Positions 21,801-33,920 of a stretch of 64,000 nucleotides of DNA are shown piece after piece; the first letter of the stretch is position 1; each line of letters opens with the position of its first letter. The translations under genes were made by a program, and so were the position numbers. Location: the NCBI GenBank assembly GCA_024509875.1, contig JAMPIV010022933.1, positions 1 to 64,000 of the forward strand. The letters are read 5' to 3'. This DNA is from Oreohelix idahoensis. Lineage: Eukaryota; Mollusca; Gastropoda; Stylommatophora; Oreohelicidae. The notes under the pieces are model-generated. The model saw nothing but the letters and a program-made list of their open reading frames with translations. It was not told the DNA's origin and made no database searches.

Positions 21801-24602
21801 TTGAGTTGTGGTCACCCACTTCCCGCTCTTCCTGCTGCTGTTGCGCATGACGGGAGGGGTTCTTTAATTCTACATAAGGGTCTTGTTAATGATACTCCGG
21901 TCTCACTACTTTTCGATTCCGGATGCACCACTATTGGTGTTAGACAATCGCTTGTAGATCCATCTTGTGCTACAGGAAGGGTTATTAAATGTGTCACATT
22001 TGGCGGCACTCTAGAAAAATATCCTACTGCTGTAATTCGCATTGCCACTCCTTTCTTTACTGGAGATGTGCATGCTTGTCTCTTACCTAATCCTATTGCG
22101 GACCTTATTATTGGTCGTATTCACGGAGTTAGGGAGTGTACCCCACAGCAGATTGCTGCTTGGGAAGATAATAACATGCAAGCTACAAATGCAGTAGTTA
22201 CAAGAGCACAAGCTCTACAAACACCCGAAACTTCACTGAATAGTGATAATGAAGTTGATAGCCAAGATAGTCACTTAGTAATTACTCGTGACTCTTTCAT
22301 AAAATTGCAAGAAGAAGATCCTTCTTTAAAAAAATTCTTCGTTCTTGCGAAGAAAGGTGATCCGAATCAGGATATAAATAGAAAATCTTGGATTGCAATG
22401 AGAAACGGCGTACTTGTACGTATGGTACAAGATTCGACTACGTCGGCACATTCGCAAATTCTTGTTCCCAAGAGCATGAGAGTGCAAATATTACAACATG
22501 CTCATGACTCGCAATGTGCTGGACATATGGGTTTTGCCCGTACGAAGTCGAGAGTCCTTGCGGCTTTCTTTTGGCCTTTTGTCAATAAGGACATTCGTAT
22601 TTACTGCCGATCATGCAAGGTATGTCAGGAGGTCAAATCTAGAGGACCACGACATGCTGCGCCTATCCAGGCTGCTGACATTCCTATTAGGCCGTTTCAG
22701 AAAATGGCCATAGATATTATTGGCCCTTTTAAGGTCAAGTCGGCCAGAGGACATCAGTTTATCCTTACATGTGTCGATATGTGCACACGTTGGCCAGAGG
22801 CTATTCCTCTTAAGAGCATATCTACTACAGATATCGCAGATGCTCTTTGGTTGATATTTTCTCGCTTGGGGTTCCCCAGAGAAATATTGTCAGACCATGG
22901 CACTCAACTCATATCTGACACTATGTCACAGGTAATGTCTACCTTACATATTGAACGATCTCTCAGTAGTATCTACCATCCTATGTCTAATGGGTTAGTT
23001 GAGCGTCTGAATAGAACGCTCAAGACTTTGCTTGGTAAGATAACTGAAGATCATCCTCAAGATTGGGACAGGGTTTTACCCGCGGCTCTCTTTGCCTATA
23101 GAGAAGTCCCTAATGAACACACAGGATTTTCTCCCTTCGAACTTGTCTTTGGCGCGCGTCCACGCGGCCCTATGTCTTTATTACACGATCTCATCACTGC
23201 CGATGATATTAGCGATGAAACTCAATCCTCATATGAGTATGTCATTGCTCTTAGACAAAAGATCATTGAGGCATGTAAGCTAGCAACTGCTTCATCAGAA
23301 ATTGCTAAAGAGAAGGCAAGGCAGTTTGCTAACAAGAATAGATGTCTACGACAACTTTGTCCAGGTGACAAAGCATTCGTCCTACTCCCCAGTAGGGAAA
23401 ATAGACTTCTTATTGCATGGAAAGGTCCGTATGCAATAGTCTCTCGGATTTCCGATGTTGACTATGTGGTCGATAATGATGGAAAGCATAAAACTTTCCA
23501 CATAAACATGCTTTCGGAATTTCACGAACGTCCGGACTATTTGCTGCCTATTTTCCAGGCAACGGATGATGCTCCTGCACCTCACGGTCATTATTCATCC
23601 CTGTCTGTCATTCAGGATGAGGAAGCTACCTTCTCTGATGTCAACCTTCCCCTTCCAGTGGTTCCATTACATTCCACGGAATCTTGGAAAAACGTTTCTG
23701 TTTCTCCTAATCTTTCTGGTGACGAACATCGACAAGTCTCGTCGATGTTACAAACATTTCAGGATGTTCTCACTGACATTCCTGGACACACAGATGTCAT
23801 AGAACATGACATAATTCTTACCGACAATAATCCAATTAGGGTTAGGCCGTATCCTATTCCTATACACTTTCAGTCGCAAGTGGAAAAGGAATTGGATGAA
23901 ATGATTCAATTAAATATAATTGAACCATCGACTTCACCATATTCTTCTTCCATGGTTATTGTCCGGAAGAAGGATAAGAACATACGAATTTGCGTTGATT
24001 ATCGCAAATTGAATCAGGTCACAAAGTTCGACGCTGAACCGATGCCTTTGTTAGAAGATCTACTGATTAGACTTTCTAATTCTAGATTCTTCACTAAACT
24101 TGACTTGTCTAAAGGTTATTGGCAAGTGCCTTTAGCAGAGCATGCCAAACCTCTTACTGCTTTTTCTACACCTAGGGGTCTATTTCAATGGAATGTTATG
24201 CCTTTTGGTCTCATGAACGCCCCTGCCACTTTCGTTCGCATGATGCGTCGAATTCTGTCACATCGTTCGGATGTCATCGCATACTTAGATGACATCTGTC
24301 TCTTCAGTGATACCTGGGAAGATCACTATTTAGGGTTATATGACTTACTGTCCACTCTACGTGAGAATAATTTGACAGCAAAACCTTCTAAAGCTTTTGT
24401 TGGTTTTGGTGAAATCTCTTTCCTGGGTCATCGTGTTGGTCATGGTCTCTTGAAGACAGAAGACCACAATACTTCCAAAATACTGAACATCTCTGTTCCT
24501 AAAACGAAGAAACAAGTTAGGAGTCTCTTAGGTTTAATTCAATTTTATGGGAGATTTATTCCAAATTTATCTTCGATCATGGCACCTCTCTCAAATTGTT
24601 GA
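21801..24602 (+). pseudogene. pol: Element B Pol: protease, integrase, RT
   Basis: 933 codons counted from a non-ATG codon; the frame is open further upstream, so this is a polyprotein part. Order: aspartic protease with LLFDSG (D39); integrase HHCC finger H235/H242/C272/C275; catalytic triad D305, D365, E401 with exactly 35 residues between the last two; GPY module at 542-544; RT with CVDYRKLN, KLDLSKGYWQ (D768), PFGLMNAPATF and YLDD (828-831); then the RT thumb and connection. Integrase before RT is the copia order in a protein with gypsy-type RT. The frame ends at 24602 because a base is missing in the T run of AAATTG near 24593, separating RNase H. Confidence 0.92.
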
Positions 24603-25096
24603 AGAAAGGTTCGCCTAATCTGGTCCGTTGGTCTGAAGAATGCCAATCTTCACTAGACCAAATCAAGAATATATTTTCTTCTCCTCCCATCTTAAGATTA
24701 CCTACTCTTGATAGGACTTTTGTTCTTCGGAGTGATGCTTCATCCACTGGGATTGGAGCAGCACTGATGCAAGAATATGCAAATACTCTGCATCCTGTTA
24801 TGTACATTTCTAGAAAACTAAATGCGGCAGAGAGGAACTACTCGGTTTTAGACCGTGAGTTGTTAGCGATGGTTTGGTCAATTCTAAAGCTACAAAGATT
24901 CCTCCTGGGCGCACATTTCATTCTAGAGACTGATCAGAAAGCTCTTACAGCTATTCAGACTAAGAATTTGAAGAGTTCGAGATCCACTCGATATGCTATA
25001 GCTCTTCAACCTTTTCACTTCACGGTACGAGCTATCCGTGGTGCGGATAATGTGATGGCTGACATTTTGTCTAGATGCCCACATGACTCCAACTAA
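24596..25096 (+). pseudogene. Element B RNase H
   Basis: Displaced by one frame from Pol. Ty3-type RNase H with LRSDASSTGIGA (first Asp), SRKLNAAERNYSVLDRELLA (Glu) and ILETDQKAL (second Asp). It ends in VMADILSRCPHDSN. All catalytic residues are present. It is the last domain of the element; no integrase or envelope follows. Confidence 0.88.
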
Positions 25097-25846
25097 TACT
25101 TCTGTCCTATATTTCTATATATTACAGAGTCATAACACACCTATATTTCTACAATAGATTAGCACATCTGTACTTACTTTATATGTACACACTATCGTGC
25201 TTTGTTGTCATCTTCTTCTGTTCGTTTTTTTTAAAATGATAGAGGAGGACTGAGTAGTTAATATAAGGGCCGTTAGTTTACTAAACAGCCACAATTATTA
25301 ATAATGTATTGTACCTTATGAAGCATATTAGTTATTAATTAGCATTATATTGCTTGTACTTTCTCAGAATGTCATTGTTGAGCTGAGGACTTACCTTACG
25401 AGTTCTAGATTGTGTACTTACCCTCGGAATACCAGAGCATATGTCCTGGATCGTCATGTAGTTTAACTTTACTATGTACTTATGTCATTACATGTCAAAG
25501 AATGTACTATTTAAATTTTCCTATCAGATTTGTACATCCATTTTTAAAGACAATATTAGAGTATGCTGTTTAATGATGATTATAGTAACTTGCATACGTA
25601 TATTGTGTTTACATGCTAACGTGATGTGTGTTGGTGACACCTCCCCGATGTGAATATTTTTTGAGACATATTTATTTTTCTGTTGAGGTATATCCTCACC
25701 AGACACTCTATAATTAGCCTATTGTTTGGCAATTTAATTAATTATCAGCGCATAATTCGTGCGTTTTGAGCCGCTTATCGCTTGCTCTTTGATATTGAAA
25801 AAAAAATATGTTCCACATTTTTTTTTATCGGGAGGAGGTGGTGATA
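25097..25846 (+). other. Element B 3' non-coding region and polypurine tract
   Basis: About 730 bp of AT-rich sequence with no ORF, then the polypurine tract GGGAGGAGGTGGTGATA (25830-25846) touching the 3' LTR, the primer for plus-strand DNA synthesis. Confidence 0.75.
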
Positions 25847-26928
25847 TGTTGCGTGATAAATTCTCGCAACATCGTTTTATTTCAATATCTGTTTTATAAC
25901 GCAAGGGCAACAACTGCTTGAAATTTATAGTCACTTTTCTCGGTAAGCATTTGTCTTCTCGCGTTGGTATCGAATGCAGTTAACTTTTGAGCTGTGGTCA
26001 TTTTTGCGCTGGACTGCGCATGACTTGTCTTGTTGTTTGGTCGATCGGTTTCCGCCCACCACTAGTGGGAGTGAGCGATTTGGAATGGCGATAGAGATGC
26101 CTCGTTGAAGAGGGGATCTCCGCTTTTTTTTGTTCTGTCAGGGATGTGTAGTCCTCTTATGGATATTTCGTTTAGTCGAGATAATACCTCTAGTGTTTTC
26201 CCACATGTCGGGAGGCGTGATATTTCTGTGTATTTCATGAAAGCAAGGTAAATTGACTCTTTCATTAACTCTATCGATTTTGGGTCGTGAGCGATTTCGA
26301 TTCATAGCCTGTCTGCGAAAGTCGTCGTCACGAGATGTTTTTCCCAGCTCACATGTCGCTGCATTGTACTGCATCGGTTGATGCATGTACCAAGGACCAT
26401 TACTTGCTACTTTGTTAAATGGACTAGGTTTAGAAAACCTTTATTATCTAGAGGATATTCTTGAGGACATTATTTATACTTCGGCAGACGTGTCTGTCTT
26501 GCTGAAGTCAAACTAAGGAGAGTGAACTGATCTCATACATCTGGTTATCTCCTGGCTGTTATAGAAAAGGATGGAGTTGTTCACCTGACTACATTTACAG
26601 CACTTTGAAATATAACATGCATCTGACTCATCATTGTAATGCTGTCTACCGTTTATTGCTGTATTGAATGTTGCTGTGATAATGACTGTTTGATGTGCCT
26701 ACACATTTGCGTAACCATTTTGTCACTGTGGCGTCCACAATAAATAATGAAGAAAAACGTCAACGGCTGTTTCAAGACTCATTGACTTTATACGTCGTGA
26801 GTTTACTGACGTCCTATGTGGATTGCCCTGTTATTGTTGCATGAACATTGTTTTGACTGAACACATCTACACACTACACAAAACCAGACATGCGGATACC
26901 ATCCATCATCGTATGGCATCACGCATCA
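25847..26928 (+). repeat. Element B 3' LTR
   Basis: 1,082 bp, near-identical to 17646-18728. It ends in CGCATCA directly before the ATGAC duplication. Confidence 0.97.
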
Positions 26929-27603
26929 ATGACCCCTGACCCAAAGAATTTAGAGAAACTACAGAAAGCCCCGAGACCACAAACCAAGAAGGACGTGAGA
27001 TCCTTTGTCTCATTATGTGGTTTCTACCAGAAGTATATCAAAAACTTTAATTCCATATGTTCACCGTTAACTGAATTGACACGTAAAGGACATCCAGATC
27101 GCATTACATGGACACCACAATGTGAAATGACTTACCAAGAATTGAAGGAAAAGCTCACAAGTAAACCCATTTTGAAATTACCTGACTTAAGTCAAGAATT
27201 CATTGTAAGGACGGATGCAAGTAATATTGGGTTAGGTGCAACTCTACTACAGAAATCAGATGCATTGGATGGGGAATTAAGCCCAGTGGCATATGCTAGC
27301 AGAAAGTTGAATAAAGCTGAAATCAACTACTCAACTAGCGAAAAAGAATGTCTTGCAGTAATATGGGCAATAAAGAAATTCAATATTTATCTATAAGGGA
27401 AGGCATTTAAGTTGCAAACAGACCACAAACCTTTATCGTTTCTAGCACAGGCTAGGCATGAGAACTCCAGGTTACTCCGATGGTCTTTACTTTTGGCTCC
27501 ATATAATTTTAGCATTGAGTATATATCTGGAAAAACCAATTTGGGAGCGGATTTTTTAAGCCGCCATCCGTGTGATGAGAATCACCGTAAACCCCAGAAA
27601 TAA
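26929..27603 (+). pseudogene. pol: Element A RT connection and RNase H (after element B)
   Basis: Resumes exactly at the ATGAC duplication with PDPKNLEKL and KKDVRSFVSLCGFYQKYI (RT connection), then RNase H: VRTDASNIGLGATLL, SRKLNKAEINYSTSEKECLA, QTDHKPLSF, ending SRHPCDENH. A TAA at 27394-27396 replaces a Tyr codon of element C (NIYL then stop), so A has a nonsense mutation besides the B insertion. Confidence 0.9.
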
Positions 27604-27659
27604 TAATAAATTTCTCTATGTGTATATAGAATAAAGGACTGACATATAATGTCTGTTTT

Positions 27660-27670
27660 AAGAGGGGAGG
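27660..27670 (+). other. Element A polypurine tract
   Basis: AAGAGGGGAGG immediately before the 3' LTR; identical tract in C at 36345-36355 (minus strand). Confidence 0.9.
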
Positions 27671-30084
27671 TGTCGTGGAATATTCTAATCCACATATATA
27701 AATTATTAGGTAAATATGAAGCCTAACAAATAAAATTAATAAAGGAAGAAGAATGGTAAAGAACAGTGCTGTCACAATGACTGTACTCGAAATCCCCTTG
27801 TTTTCTACTGCGTATGCAAATTGTAACGTTTCACGTTGATATTAAGGGCCTTCTGCAACATACACGCGTTTCCCAAACACACAATAAAATGTGCTGCCTT
27901 TCTAAGAAAAACCTTGAAATATGCAAGTTGACCTAAATTTTAAATTCCATTCATGTCTTTTCTACACTATGTTACCAAAAACAAAAGACAGATGGACTAA
28001 AGGATAGCGAGAAGGGAGAGGCAGAAAGCCGAACACTAAACACGCGTCGCGCGATACACAAATGCTGCCATCACGCGTGTAAGACTACATGCACTAACTT
28101 TTTTTTCAGACGGACAGTGATAAATTCACTACCCTTCCCAGAGTTAGGTTTTAAAATCACAAAAAACGCTTATTAGGAAAGATAACAATAGATGGGTTTA
28201 CGTTTGAAAACATTACAGTACCCAGACAGCACATCTTCGAAACAGGAGGTAGAAGAAATTGCATATTTTGAACGCAGCCACGTAGCTCTTTTAAATTTGG
28301 ATATTTGGGTTCCTTAGGGCTTGCTGACAAAGAATATGTAAAACGTTACGCAAATAGTCCAGGAATTAATAAATTATAACCAAAATAAAATAGTGGGGAT
28401 GCCTGACAACATGGAATCATTTCTGCTCATAAAATATTTGTATAACGTGTTTGAAAAAAACTTTACGTTACAGAAATAGCCTACCATGTAAACTCCAAAT
28501 TGATTGGAGCGCAACAAATGAAAGACTAACCACGATTGGTCGGGCTATAAATACTATCTTGGTTGTTAGGGAGACGTAGGAAGGTAACATTTTTTTCAAA
28601 CACTTGTCGAAACGTGGCTCCATTGGCTAGACTCGCTGATATACTCACTTAGGAGCGTTAGTTCGAGACCACTAGTGCAAATAAGCTTGATAAAGCAACA
28701 GTGCGTTGAAGCCAGCTCATATTTTTGCTAAATAAAAGCCTGGAACATAAGCAGATGGGAATTTGTGCCAGTAAATGTGCCAGAATTCATTGCTAATCAA
28801 CGTATCTGTGTTTATTCTATGAATTGTGGTAAGCTTGAACCATTCAGTATCTTTTAATGAAAATTGAATGTGAATTGTTAATTTATGCATGTATATATAT
28901 GTGTAGTTCAGTGGCAAACAGGAGATAAAGCCTATAATGCTCCAGCCTGAACAGAGGGTGTCGGAGGAAAGTAAAACGGCATGGAATGGCCAAATAGTAC
29001 ACTGACACCTGGATGATTGACTAGAAAGAAATAATGCTGGAATGGCAGAGGCGTGGTAACCATTAAGGAGGTTAATACTGGAATAAAGTATTTCACATGA
29101 AGCTGATAGTTGGCCTAACGCTCTGAACTCAATGTTTGTGCTGTATTGTGCTCAGTGTAAAAAGAGAGTATAAATTAGTTATGAAGTAGAAGGTACATCC
29201 TTCTTGTTTTCAGGGACCGTGGTCTTGATGGTACTGAGCAGCACCTGGTCAGAGCTTTGCTGAATCCAGAGTCGGACAGCATACTCCTTGGTCCTTTTAG
29301 CTATCAGTGAGGTGTCTCCAGAGCCCAGTGGAGAATTCGAGCAGAGGAGTCCTTTCCTGCCGCCATCACGCAAGATAAGCTGATTTGGCCAGCTGAGCTC
29401 AACATTATGTCCCCTCATCTTGAAATGACTTTGTAAAAATAACATTCAGAGGGGAATTTAATTGTCTTAATATCAGGAACTGAGAACATCTCCAATACTA
29501 GTCCCAAAAGACAAACTATTGAAGTCATGATGACAAATACCAACAGAGCTTGAACAAAACAAAACCAGTATTACCTCATATTACTACTACACAACTGACA
29601 CACATAGGATACTTTTAATAATATATGTCATTACAATATTCATATTGATAAATTCTGTACATATAACTTGTAAGTAAAATTGATTGTGATTCCTGGTTCC
29701 ATTTGTATTTGAATCAGGACACATATTCATTCATAATAACAATGAATACATATTGTTATTTGAAAAGTTATCAGTGACTCCTTAAGATATTCTCATAGAG
29801 TGTTATATGTATGTGAGTGTCACAGTGTTGTCAAGAGTAGTGGATTAAATTAAATTGTTTATCTGTCTGTTGTTGTGACTTACACTTCATCATACACATA
29901 CCCTAGACACATAACGTAGTCATCACACTATTCTAGAATAATTCTGACTGAGATATATAGATATGTGGTAGCAAGTAAGGTTATCTATAATACACTACTC
30001 TTAATAGATATAGATACCTTCACAGCTGATCTCAGTCAGTACACTAGTCCCCTATAAATATTTATAACATCCCACTTCACCACA
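27671..30084 (+). repeat. Element A 3' LTR
   Basis: 2,414 bp, the same length as the 5' LTR, differing at about eight positions (for example ACAGTACTCG/ACTGTACTCG early on). It ends CACCACA and is followed by the GAGAC duplication. Confidence 0.97.
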
Positions 30085-30640
30085 GAGACGAAAGGCTTAT
30101 TCGTCTAGAAGGAGTGAGAGAGGAGCGACAGAAAAATGATACCATTGTCACGCGTTGGTTTGAAACACAAATTGGCAGCGAACGCGTCGGGTATTGACAA
30201 CGTAGGGTAAAATTAAATAGAACATGTTTGAAACAAATCAAGACGTAACACTTTTTCCGCATAACATGTTTGAAGCAAAAATCTAGATAAGGCCAATATT
30301 TGTTCGTTCTATAGTCACACAGTGGAAATGTATACACACACAGGCAGCGCACTGCCTGCCAAGTAGTACATTTTATGACGTAACGGACTAGTGGTTTCAG
30401 TTTGAACAACGAGAGAGAGAGAGGGGAAAAGATGGAGTATTTATAGAAAAGTAGAAATTGACAACTAATATAGAAAATATATGGAAATCATAATTACAGG
30501 GACCAAGGCCAAAAAATTTAGTTAGTTTAATAGCATATCTTCTCCTGAGCAATAATATGTTTTAATATACAAAATCCTCCATGTAATAATCAAGATATTG
30601 ACATAATACTAGATAGTCACGAACGGACTGACGAACAGAC
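30085..30640 (+). other. Flank of element A with a short coding-like stretch
   Basis: At 30087-30179 the plus strand reads DERLIRLEGVREERQKNDTI then VTRWFETQIGSERVGY, with a non-random charged composition. The sequence rejoined across element A is non-coding to the left, with TTTTGAG as a possible acceptor; GGGTATTG could be a donor. It could be an exon but is unproven. The rest of the interval shows nothing. Confidence 0.25.
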
Positions 30641-32360
30641 CCTCATGTTTGCATTCACTATTCATAACATTTTGGGGACGCGGTTTTGAAAAAGAGGCAT
30701 GAGAGGGGAGAGTGAAATTTGATTGGTTAGTAATAGGAGGATAAAAGAGATATTATTGGGTGGTCCAAACTAAGTATATTTGTAGAGTGATATCTAAGAC
30801 AGAATTACTAACAGACTGTGAAACACGCAGTTTGTTTGGAGTTTGGTTTTTTTAAATTTCAATTCAAAACGGACGAACGCTGGATTTCATTGGCCAGCCT
30901 CTTTTATAATATCCCAAGCTTCCAAGGCTTGTCGCCTCGCCATTTGTATAGAATCATTTCCATACTCAGGACGTTGAGAATAGAAGTGTGACTCTTTAGT
31001 GTAAACTAAAACTAAATAAATACATAAAGTCACAGTCTAGCCAGCGGCAGAACTGAATGTGTGCCAGTCATCGTACCTGTGGTTTTATTTCATTGAATTG
31101 TGGTAAAGGGAATTGAATTATTATTATGTATTATTTGAAAAGGCAAAAGTTTGATACTGCCAATTGGGAAAGTGTATGACATGCCTAAAGAGACAGTTTG
31201 GGTATTCTCATTTGATTTATGTTTGAATATTGCATTGTTATAATTAATAAGTATTGTAAGACCAAGATAGAATAGCAAGCCTCAGTGTTCGAGGAACACT
31301 TATTAACATGCCTAGAGCGTTTATATATAGATAAATATAAGAAAAATCATATAGAAGGAGATGTACATATTCCTATTAAATTGTGTTGAAGAGAACTATG
31401 GAAAAATGACAGTGGCGTATCTGCCTGTATATGGACCTGAGGTGTGGTCATAGTAGGATGTGAGTTCATATAATTTAGAGGCTGGTGCACTTTGTTTGCA
31501 CACGAGGCTGACCCCAAAATCATATCATGTAGAGAGTTAAGTGAAATATACACCAGATATGAAAAGGCCAGGGTGTCTTTTATGTTGCATGGTTTTATTT
31601 CCTGTTACCAGCCGGTGACCGGAAACCTGAAGTACTATAAGAAGACAGTAACGTCTCCAGTACAGCGTATTCTGTATATTATTATCAAGTGAATCTCTGA
31701 GAGCAGCAGTTCTTTGCAGAGACATACCATCGAGTTGAATCTTCACGTGGGAAATTAAAGGTGATGTGCCACAGTCTGGGAACTCTGACAATTTATCGGG
31801 AGTAAAATTGATTCCCTACCAATTAAATATAACTCTCAGGGGATGATGACAACCACAGCTCCTCCAATAACTGACTCACATCAATACTTAGTAAATAATA
31901 GTCTGTGAAAACACTTGAAGGAACATTTTAAGATTAATATTATTATTGTTGGACCCAGAATCCTTGTTCTTAGTTCACTCTTAGTGTAACATATATTTTC
32001 TTCAGTTTTAAAGACCTGTCCAAAGAAAGAGAAGGACAGGCACAATAAAATTGTACAAAAAATATTCTAAATTCAAACTTAAACCACAGACTTATTAAGT
32101 TCCTTATAGTGAATTATATTGTGTTGTTTTGATGTACCATCATTTCATTGCATACCCTAGACACTAGCCACATCAAACACCACACATTAGAAATAATATA
32201 CAGCACCGTGTGAGATCTAGAGAGGTAGCGTTAGGTCCCTTGAGAATTCATCAACATCATTTATTAGACTCAACGTCTTACATAGCTTGACCTCACACGG
32301 TTGACACATACATAACAACATTCATTATCTTTTACCATCATAACCTCTCCAGCAAAATTA
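30640..32360 (+). repeat. Possible highly diverged relative of the A/C LTR
   Basis: Collinear islands resemble the A LTR: GATTGGTTAG..ATAAAAGAG (CCAAT/TATA region, 30720), ACTAAATAAATACAT (poly(A) signal region, 31008), ACCTGTGGTTTTATTTCATT then GAATTGTGG (31075), and CATACCCTAGACACTAGCC (32148). Spacing is similar to A. No terminal repeats or duplication established. Confidence 0.35.
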
Positions 32361-32361
32361 A

Positions 32362-32830
32362 CTTTGCTACAGTGGGATCAGAGGTATCGCATACGCCTCT
32401 AATTCTGAAGGTACCAGGTTCGCTCCCAGTACAGGGAATACAATTGATGGAATTTTTTTTTTCACAACCAGTGGTTCCTACTGATGTCATACACCCCCCC
32501 CCCTTACCCCCACCTTTTCCCTCCGATATCCTGGGTAGTGAGATCGGATGCGAGCCATCTCGTTAAAAATATCTCAGCAGTTGGATATCATAAAGCGTAG
32601 GTCATACGGCCGCTGCCTTGCAAAATTTAAAAAATTAAGAAACCTACCCACCTCAAAAATATTTATAGAATATGTGATTCCTGTGTATACACACATTGCG
32701 ATCCACACCGGAGCTACAGAGTTCGTGCACTGTGCTCAGATCCTCCTTGTGTGATCTAAGGAAGGAGATCGGAGCACGTATGGAGTTATCAGTGTGCAAT
32801 GAAGAAGGTCCTTAAAACCAAACAGAACTA
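32362..32830 (+). repeat. SINE family S2, copy 1
   Basis: Head has pol III-like boxes (GGTATCGCATACGCCTC and GGTACCAGGTTCGCTCCC). The body, with GATGGAATTTTTTTTT, a CCCCCCCC run, GATATCCTGGGTAGTGAGAT and TACGGCCGCTGCC, and the end (TGTGATCTAAGGAAGGAGATC..GGTCCTTAAAACCAAA) are collinear with 49,857-50,245. At ~460 bp it is long for a SINE. Confidence 0.7.
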
Positions 32831-32845
32831 GTTGTGACGGATTTA

Positions 32846-32942
32846 AATTGGTCATCTCGTGGATTGGTCATCTCGTGGATTGGTCATCTCGTGGATTGTG
32901 GATTGGTCATCTCGTGGATTGGTCATCTCGTGGATTGTCACT
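32846..32942. repeat. 16-bp tandem repeat
   Basis: ATTGGTCATCTCGTGG occurs five times, once with an extra ATTGTGG. Confidence 0.9.
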
Positions 32943-33008
32943 GGGACCTATTCTCTAGCTGACAGCTGACATCTATTAGGATGATTCTGCTAAAGCTAAT
33001 GTCTTATA

Positions 33009-33021
33009 TTGTCTCTCTCTC

Positions 33022-33052
<31 letters not shown>

Positions 33053-33117
33053 GTGTTGCTTTCTGTGTGAGTGCGCGCGAGCGTGTGTCTATACACACAC
33101 ACACACACACACACATA
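33009..33117. repeat. (CT)n and (AC)n microsatellites
   Basis: A CT-rich run at 33012-33052 and a pure AC run at 33094-33114. Confidence 0.95.
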
Positions 33118-33399
33118 TACTCGTATATGAGCCTTCAGTCGACAGTCATACTTTTCCTTACGTGTATTCGTACCAAGCTCATACAGCCGGTGGTTGTTGA
33201 GGAGGTACGGGCAGCGATAACGTAACTGGCAGTTCTTTTCAGGATAAGTCGCAGCCGTCTCATGTAAAAAAAATTCTTCAGCAACAACTAGTTCAAGGTA
33301 ACACTCGTTCATTTCATTCTCCAGCTCCCTGTAGAGCATAGACCTTCAACTAATTCGTGCCAAGAATTCCTGTCCAGTGTCATTCATTCAGTCTTTCCC

Positions 33400-33490
33400 T
33401 GCCTACCTTATATCTAACGTAGATTGTCCTGTCTACCTTATATCTAACGTAGATTGTCCTGTCTACCTTATATCTAACGTAGATTGTGTC
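33400..33490. repeat. 30-bp tandem repeat, three units
   Basis: CTACCTTATATCTAACGTAG followed by ATTGTCCTGT, three near-perfect copies. The period is divisible by three, so it appears as a repeated YLISNVDCPV in one frame; no gene is supported. Confidence 0.9.
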
Positions 33491-33772
33491 CAATCAAAGC
33501 CGGCCCTAGGGATTTTTAAAGGTGGTGTGAGGTCTCGTGTTGGCCGCCCCCGGTTTCTTTCTCCCGTACCGTATTGTTCTTTAGCGTGAGTCAATTCCAT
33601 GCTATTTAGTTGAATCACACTATGATGTCCTTAATTTTGTATTAGATTTCGACCTCCGCCCCCACACCGAAGACGGCGACCGGTGTGGCCGCAAAGCTAG
33701 CACTCCCGAACAGCTGACTGTCTCCAGTTTCCTTCCCCACTTGTTTTAACGCCTGTTTCTGTTTCTTTTGCA

Positions 33773-33920
33773 GCGTCCGACTGGCAGAGTGGTTAGAGTG
33801 CTGGTTTCTCGCGGCAAAGGTGCCGGGTTCAAATCACGGCACAGACGCGCTCCACTCTACCCAGCTGTAAATGGGTTTTTTTTTAGTTAGGGAAGTAAAA
33901 GGCAGAAGGGATCGGGTCAT
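33773..33920 (+). repeat. S1 SINE, left part, split by element C
   Basis: tRNA-like head GCGTCCGACTGGCAGAGTGG with box B GGGTTCAAATC, then CTACCCAGCTGTAAATGGG. It stops at GTCAT where element C begins and continues at 43426. Confidence 0.9.

Larger units (their letters stand above)
17646..26928 (+). mobile_element. LTR retrotransposon B (GMR1-like Ty3/gypsy), nested in A
   Basis: 9,283 bp, bounded by LTRs 17646-18728 and 25847-26928 and by the target duplication ATGAC at 17641-17645 and 26929-26933. The interior holds a 1.4-kb leader, gag, a nucleocapsid segment, then protease, integrase, RT and RNase H in that order. It is a different family from A/C: different LTR, primer site and protein sequence, but the same unusual domain order. 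Three single-base breaks, at or beside homopolymer runs, interrupt an otherwise continuous coding region. No envelope gene. Nesting makes it younger than A. Confidence 0.95.
11762..30084 (+). mobile_element. LTR retrotransposon A (GMR1-like Ty3/gypsy), chimeric and interrupted
   Basis: Complete insertion bounded by 2,414-bp LTRs (11762-14175 and 27671-30084) and by the 5-bp target duplication GAGAC at 11757-11761 and 30085-30089. Internal order is primer-binding site, gag, a replaced segment, the integrase C-terminus, RT, RNase H, then polypurine tract. Element B (17646-26928) is inserted in the RT, flanked by ATGAC. Without B the element is about 9.0 kb, some 0.45 kb shorter than relative C because protease and the integrase core are missing. 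The two LTRs differ at roughly eight positions by eye, so the insertion is recent despite its defects. No envelope-like ORF is present. Confidence 0.95.

Noticed and set aside
33400..33589. Repeated YLISNVDCPV peptide as an exon
   Set aside because: Comes from a 30-bp tandem repeat with no flanking coding signal.
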